Below are positions 58,394 to 64,000 of a stretch of DNA of 64,000 bases, one piece after another. A model generated the notes under the pieces. It did not search any database. It had not been told where the DNA came from and worked only from the letters and a program-made list of their open reading frames with translations. The translations under genes and the position numbers were made by a program. This DNA is from Aporrectodea caliginosa (taxonomy: Eukaryota > Annelida > Clitellata > Crassiclitellata > Lumbricidae): contig JACEVL010000003.1 in NCBI GenBank assembly GCA_020284085.1, forward strand, positions 1,058,692 through 1,122,691, given 5' to 3'. Each line of letters starts with the position of its first letter. Position 1 is the first letter of the stretch.

Positions 58394-58936
58394 CATATAT
58401 ATATATCCATATATATATACATATCATAAATATGCTTATATATAGCGCATATATATGTATAGTTTATACATATTCCAAAATATATACAATATATACATAT
58501 ATATGTATATATACATATATATACACAGAATATATATATATATAAGTACATATATATATTCATATATACTCATATACCTGTATATATACACATTTAACTA
58601 TATACATATACAGTATATACATAATTATACATATAGATACATAATATTACATACACATATATACATATATATATATAAGTATATATGCATGCAAAAATAT
58701 ATATATATATATAGCCGATATATACATATGTAAATACTTATATATATATATATATATGCATATTTATGTACACTTACACATGGCATATACAAAAATATAT
58801 ACACATATCGGCCTACATAATTAACATATTTCCGAAGAATATATACGATTATATCTTAGACTGGGGAATAATGTCCTACCCAGAGGGGGACAATGTCCAG
58901 GGGGGACAATGTCCGGGGGGACAATGTCCTACACCC
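58053..58936. mobile_element. Foldback element FB-c with GGACATTGTCCCCC ends
   Basis: Ends consist of short tandem GGACATTGTCC(C)n motifs in inverted orientation (58,059-58,160 left; 58,868-58,930 right). The outermost bases are GGGGAACGGACATTGTCC and GGACAATGTCCTACACCC. It is flanked by a perfect 9-bp duplication AGTGGCAAT (58,044-58,052; 58,937-58,945) belonging to the surrounding array unit. The interior holds a ~520-bp TA/TACATA low-complexity block (58,350-58,860). No coding capacity. Confidence 0.85.
58350..58860. repeat. TA-rich low-complexity block inside FB-c
   Basis: (TA)n 58,351-58,390 and TATACATATA words thereafter, of the same composition as the interior of FB-b. Tyr/Ile-rich ORFs are artefacts. 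Confidence 0.93.
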
Positions 58937-59692
58937 AGTGGCAATAGTGCGCGAGTGGTACTTTCCAAGATGGCGGCCAATATGGCCGCCTAAAGCCAAC
59001 TAGGCCTATTTATATCTAAGCTCATAGGTAAGCTAGCATAACAAATGGATTGTTGAATTTATTATTTTCGATGTCAAGAATTCGAATTATGGTAGCGGTA
59101 GTTGTGTGCGAGTGTTACTTTCCAAGATGGCGGCCAATTTGGCTGCCAACAGAAAAATATGTAGTATATCTCAGCTCATAGGTAATCTAGAATAACAAAT
59201 GAAATGTTGAATTTAATATCTTATAAGTCCGGGATTCGATTTATGGTAGCGCCAGTAGTTTGCGAGTGTTACTTTTCAAAATGGCGGAAAATATATGTCA
59301 AGAAATCGATATCTCATAATGGCAAAGGTGTTGGTGTACTACTCTCCAAAATGGCGGCCAAAATGGCCGCCAAATGAAAAATATGAGCTGAGATATACAT
59401 ATTTTTGTGTTTTGTGGCCATGTTGGCCGCCATCTTGGATAGTAAAAATCACACACATTTGCCACTACGATAAATCGATTCCTTGACCTTGAAAATTGTA
59501 TATTCGACACATGATTTGTTTTTCTATCTTATAGGACCATAGCGTCCAGTGTTGGCCGCCATCTTGGAAAGTAATACTCGCTCATTATTTCCGCTTCCGT
59601 GAATCGAATCCTGGACCTGAAAAATATTAAATTCGAAACGTAATTTGTTATTCTACCGTACTTATGAGCTGTTTTTTCTGTCTCTCTCTGTC

Positions 59693-60605
<913 letters not shown>

Positions 60606-62601
60606 TTAAGGAAAGTAACTTTGATGATTCATCTCAAATAGTTGAAGAAATGTGTCTTTCTGCCGAGCATCACAGAAGTGTGCGTTACAATGTTCCATAC
60701 ACTGCTTTTCGGTGTCAAACATTTCATCACACATTCCACAGCCATAAGGTCTCAAAACAAACTGATTTATATTGGCGCTAAATCTTAAATGATCTCCAAC
60801 AAGTTGATTACCATCTGAAGTTGGTTTCTTGATCTGAACGGACAGAACATTTCTTGTTGACAACTTTCTTCTAGATATATTAACTTTTTTATTTCCAATG
60901 TGGGTTTTTGTATGGTAATGAAGGTCATTCCTCTGTTCAAATACTTTCTGGCATATATTACATCTGTATGTTTCTTCTCCAGTGTGGACTCTTATATGTG
61001 TTTCCAGAAAGTGTTTCCTTGAAAACGCTTCATGACATGTGTTGCTTCTGTAAGACTTTTCTGCGGTGTGCTGCCTTCTTCTATGATTTTCAAGACACTG
61101 TCTATCTGCAAACGCCTTATTACATGAAACGCAGATATATGACTTTTCTCCAGTGTGCGTTTTCATGTGCCTGCTGATAGCAGAATTATAAGCAAATGCT
61201 TTATGACACAAATTGCACTTATTAGGCTTTTCTCCAGTGTGTGTTCTTGCATGCAATTTCAGAGTACCTTTCTGTGGAAAGGCTCTTTGACATAAATTGC
61301 AGTTATAAGGCTTTTCTCCAGTGTGCGTTCTCACATGTCTTTTGAGAGAATTTTTTTCTGTGAATGCTTTGTGACATATATTGCACATGTATGGCTTTTC
61401 TCCAGTGTGGGTCCTCCTGTGGCATTCCAAATCCCATTTTTGTAAAAATGATTTATCACATAAATCACACTTGTGTGGCTTTTCTCTATTGTGCTTTTCT
61501 CATGTGTCTGTAGAGAGATTGACGATAATGAAACGCCTTGTGACATAAATTGCACTTGTGTGCTTTTTCTTCAGTGTGGGTTGACCTATGTCCGCCTAGA
61601 TCAACCTTTCTTACAAATGCTTTATGACATATATTGCACTTGTGTGCTTTTTCTCCAGTGTGGGTTCTCCTGTGGCATTCCAAATCCCATTTTTGTCCAA
61701 ATGCTTTATCACATAAAGAACACTTGTATGGCTTTTCTCTATTGTGCATTCTCATGTGTTTGTTGATAGACTGACGATAATGAAACGCCTTGTGACATAA
61801 ATTGCACTTGTGTGGTTTTTCTCCAGTGTGGGTTGTCATATGTCCGTCTAGATCAACTTTCCTTACAAATCCTTTATCACATTTATTGCACTTATGTGGC
61901 TTTTCTCCAGTGTGGGTTATCTTATGGTATTTTAGATCAACCTTACGTACAAATGCCTTTTGGCACACATTGCATTTGTATGGCTTCTCTCCAGTGTGGG
62001 CTCTTACATGATATGTCAGATCGCCCTTCCATGCAAATACTTTTTGACAGAAATTGCACTTGTATGGCTTTTCTCCAGTATGCGTTCTCATGTGTTTTTT
62101 GAGAATATGATTTTGTGCAAATGCATTATGACATAAATTGCACTTGTAAGGCTTTTCTCCTGTGTGGCTTATAATATGGTTTACCAGATGTTGTTTTGAT
62201 GTAAATGCTTTCTGACATAGACTGCACTTGAATGGCTTTTCTCCAGTGTGGGTTTTTCTATGGTATTCCAGAGATCCCTTGTATGGAAAAGCTTTGTCAC
62301 AAAAATTGCACTTATATGGCTTTTCTCCAGTGTGCATTACTGCATGCCTTTTCAGATGAAGCTTCTGTGTAAAAGCTTTTGGACACAGATCACAGATGAA
62401 TGGCCTTACTCCACTGTGCGTCCTCATATGCGTTTTCAAATCATGATTGTATACAAATGCTTTATGACATAAATTGCACTTGTAAAGCTTTTCTCCACTG
62501 TGGGTTCTAAGATGGATATTTAGACTGTACATCTTTGCAAACGTTTTCCCACAGTAGTCGCATTTGTATTGTGTTTCTTTTTCAAGTTTTCTTGCTTGCA
62601 T
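60606..62601 (-). pseudogene. ZNF-2: C2H2 zinc-finger paralogue with a +1 frameshift
   Basis: Paralogue of ZNF-1 with 20 canonical-type fingers plus the atypical C-terminal one (CGMCDEMF ... HCNAH). The frame from ATG 62,599-62,601 (MQARKLEKE) covers fingers 1-13 and stops at 61,486. Fingers 14-20 and the tail continue in another frame to a stop at 60,606. The break is one extra base near 61,493: plus strand TGTGCTTTTCTCATG against TGTGCATTCTCATG in ZNF-1. Finger 19 has lost its first zinc cysteine (YRSNTC). Upstream is the same TTCACTGTTATAG acceptor-like sequence as in ZNF-1. Finger order matches ZNF-1 for the first, middle and last fingers, but ZNF-1's SKQHL block is absent. A sequencing error at one base would make it intact. 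Confidence 0.85.
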
Positions 62602-63467
62602 CTTCAGATCTATAACAGTGAATAAATGCAATTACAAAGCGTATTTCTGTTCGAGGTGTATCCATAGGATGCGAAGCTGGGTATAGTCCCCACGAATTGA
62701 ATTCATAGGCCCATGCCATTTAGTTTTTGAAACCTAACCAGGTTGCCTCTAAACCTGTTCAGTTTAAAAACGAATGCTGTATACAGCTTAAGCGAAACAA
62801 ATGGGACAGAATGTTTACAAGTTATTGCCAATGACGAATAAGAAATCATCAAAATTGAGCAAGAACCAGGCAAAATGCGGAACTTTACTTAAAGTGGCCC
62901 TCGGCATTTTCTATTTAATGACACCTTTCTATCAAAAGCTGGTGAGTGTTAGACAGGCATAAGAATTGCTTCTCGACACAAAGACCTCAACCATGGCCAA
63001 CTGTGTGATTATTTTCATGCACCTGTAGATACATTTGAAATGTGATTTCGAAGAGACCAAAATCAGCATACAAAACAGAAATGAGAAGCTCCTTGTGGTT
63101 CCTTCTCGGTTCTACCTCTGACATCTAGACTAATATCCAGCTTTTGCAATTAATTGTAATGCATTTAACTATCTGTACTTGTTGAAAAATAGTTTTGTTT
63201 TTTTCCAATTCAATTAAGAAAAGTATGGGATGGAGACAAGAAATTACTGTGTTTTGAACTTCAGCTTAATTCTTAAACATCATAACAGCAACACTTTTAC
63301 AGCAACCACAGAAAACTAAGCTATGGTAACATATTTTTGCACAAGCACTCAGCAAAATGAAAAATCAATAATATTCAGGTCAAGTCAGATATGATTCAAG
63401 GTTATGAAGATGCACTTTTACCAGGGAAATCGTGATATTGACAGGACATTTCTAATTTGTAACCATA
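62602..63467. other. 5' flank of ZNF-2; no gene
   Basis: 62,637-62,960 is homologous to the ZNF-1 flank on both sides of the hAT-like insertion, and serves as the natural empty site. 62,961-63,467 shows nothing recognisable. Confidence 0.5.
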
Positions 63468-64000
63468 GTCCTTTAAGTATGTGTTTATATGGTAAAAGAG
63501 TATTTTATTGATAGTGGAGGTAGAGTTGTATTTTAGCTAATTTAATTATTTCAAAGATTTTTATGATAACTGCAATGAATCCAGCTTCTACTAAAGCAAG
63601 ATTCTTTTCATCAATCCCACTTATAATTAACCTAAAATTATTTTCACCAATCCCACTTCTATTTAATAATTCTTTTGTCAATCCAACTTGTATTCAACCA
63701 ACACTGACTCGCCATGCAGTGGTGAGTCATTTATCAGAACTTTATTACGCCCGAAGGCAGAAACAAAACATATATGCACAAATCTGAACAAACAGATGAT
63801 GATGCTAAACTACATGCTTTTTCATCAGTTCGGCTTCTATTTATCAAATAACTAGTTTCATCAGTAAAACAGTATTTTACGCTGCTAAATTATTCTAATG
63901 TCTTCAATGCCGTACTTGACATTGGTTAGTAAGCAGTCTACATATGTGCATGTTAACTCTCATCAATCCAGCTTCCATTTCATCAAGAAATTTTTTCATC
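63468..64000 (+). repeat. Dispersed composite repeat CR-5 (runs off the window)
   Basis: Near-identical to CR-1 (43,159-43,700), offset about 20,306 bp in the same orientation, cut by the window end within AAGAAATTTTTTCATC. Confidence 0.88.

Larger units (their letters stand above)
57460..59645. repeat. Inverted tandem array, ~150-bp units with YY1-like AAGATGGCGGC
   Basis: Units of about 143-159 bp with CTCAGCTCATAGGTAAG, AATATTTTC(A/G)A(G/T)GTCAA, CGATTTATCGTAG and CCAAGATGGCGGCCAATATG. The CCAAGATGG core occurs near 57,628, 57,787, 57,930, 58,965 and 59,122, with CAAAATGGCGG near 59,278 and 59,347. From about 59,385 the units flip orientation (GGCCGCCATCTTGG at 59,424 and 59,555). The array is interrupted by foldback element FB-c. 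No coding content. Confidence 0.85.

Overview
The window is eukaryotic nuclear DNA from an animal, and it reads as a mobile-element and satellite-rich region. C2H2 zinc-finger genes with TGEKP linkers, THAP/P-type, Merlin/IS1595-type and hAT-like DNA transposons, Helitrons, non-LTR retrotransposon ends, long CA/CT/TA microsatellites and large tandem arrays all point to a metazoan. The frequent word AGGCCTA and the element mix resemble marine invertebrates such as echinoderms, hemichordates or molluscs, but the species cannot be fixed from the sequence.

Layout. (1) 1-37.6 kb is dominated by a ~198-bp satellite in five arrays whose orientation alternates strictly: A1 (-) 1-888, A2 (+) 1.3-5.9 kb, A3 (-) 6.6-9.6 kb, A4 (+) 23.9-30.0 kb, A5 (-) 30.0-34.9 kb. 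A3, A4 and A5 each continue into the same ~1.8-kb non-satellite arm (9.6-11.4 kb; 12.0-12.4 plus 22.5-23.9 kb inverted; 35.5-37.3 kb). This gives a giant palindromic, foldback-like element E1 (about 6.6-30 kb), a left half of a second copy E2 (30-37.6 kb) and a tiny derivative E3 (42.7-43.2 kb). (2) The right arm of E1 is split by a 10,052-bp Helitron insertion (12,447-22,498). Removing it restores the arm exactly. The insertion holds a short Helitron followed head-to-tail by a second one, which now contains a LINE end, a P/THAP9-type transposase with a single in-frame stop (15.5-18.3 kb), a GC-rich island and a small foldback element. (3) 37.6-46 kb holds LINE fragments, an intact Merlin/IS1595-type transposase gene (39.7-40.7 kb) and microsatellites. 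(4) 46.5-64 kb holds two paralogous C2H2 genes on the minus strand: ZNF-1, intact, with 28 canonical fingers plus one atypical, and ZNF-2, with 20 plus one and a +1 frameshift. Between them are a hAT-like transposon with perfect 8-bp target duplication, a defective Merlin element and a MITE with 8-bp duplications, two foldback elements with tandem-repeat ends, and an inverted array of units carrying YY1-like motifs.

Only the two zinc-finger loci and the Merlin-type ORF look like candidate host genes. Most of the rest is a nested record of insertions whose order can be read from target duplications and from uninterrupted paralogous copies inside the same window. The most unusual structure is the satellite-armed palindromic repeat family. 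Three unrelated small elements share the pattern of terminal inverted repeats made of short tandem repeats around a low-complexity or repetitive core. All boundaries were read by eye, so satellite array edges are good to tens of bases only.
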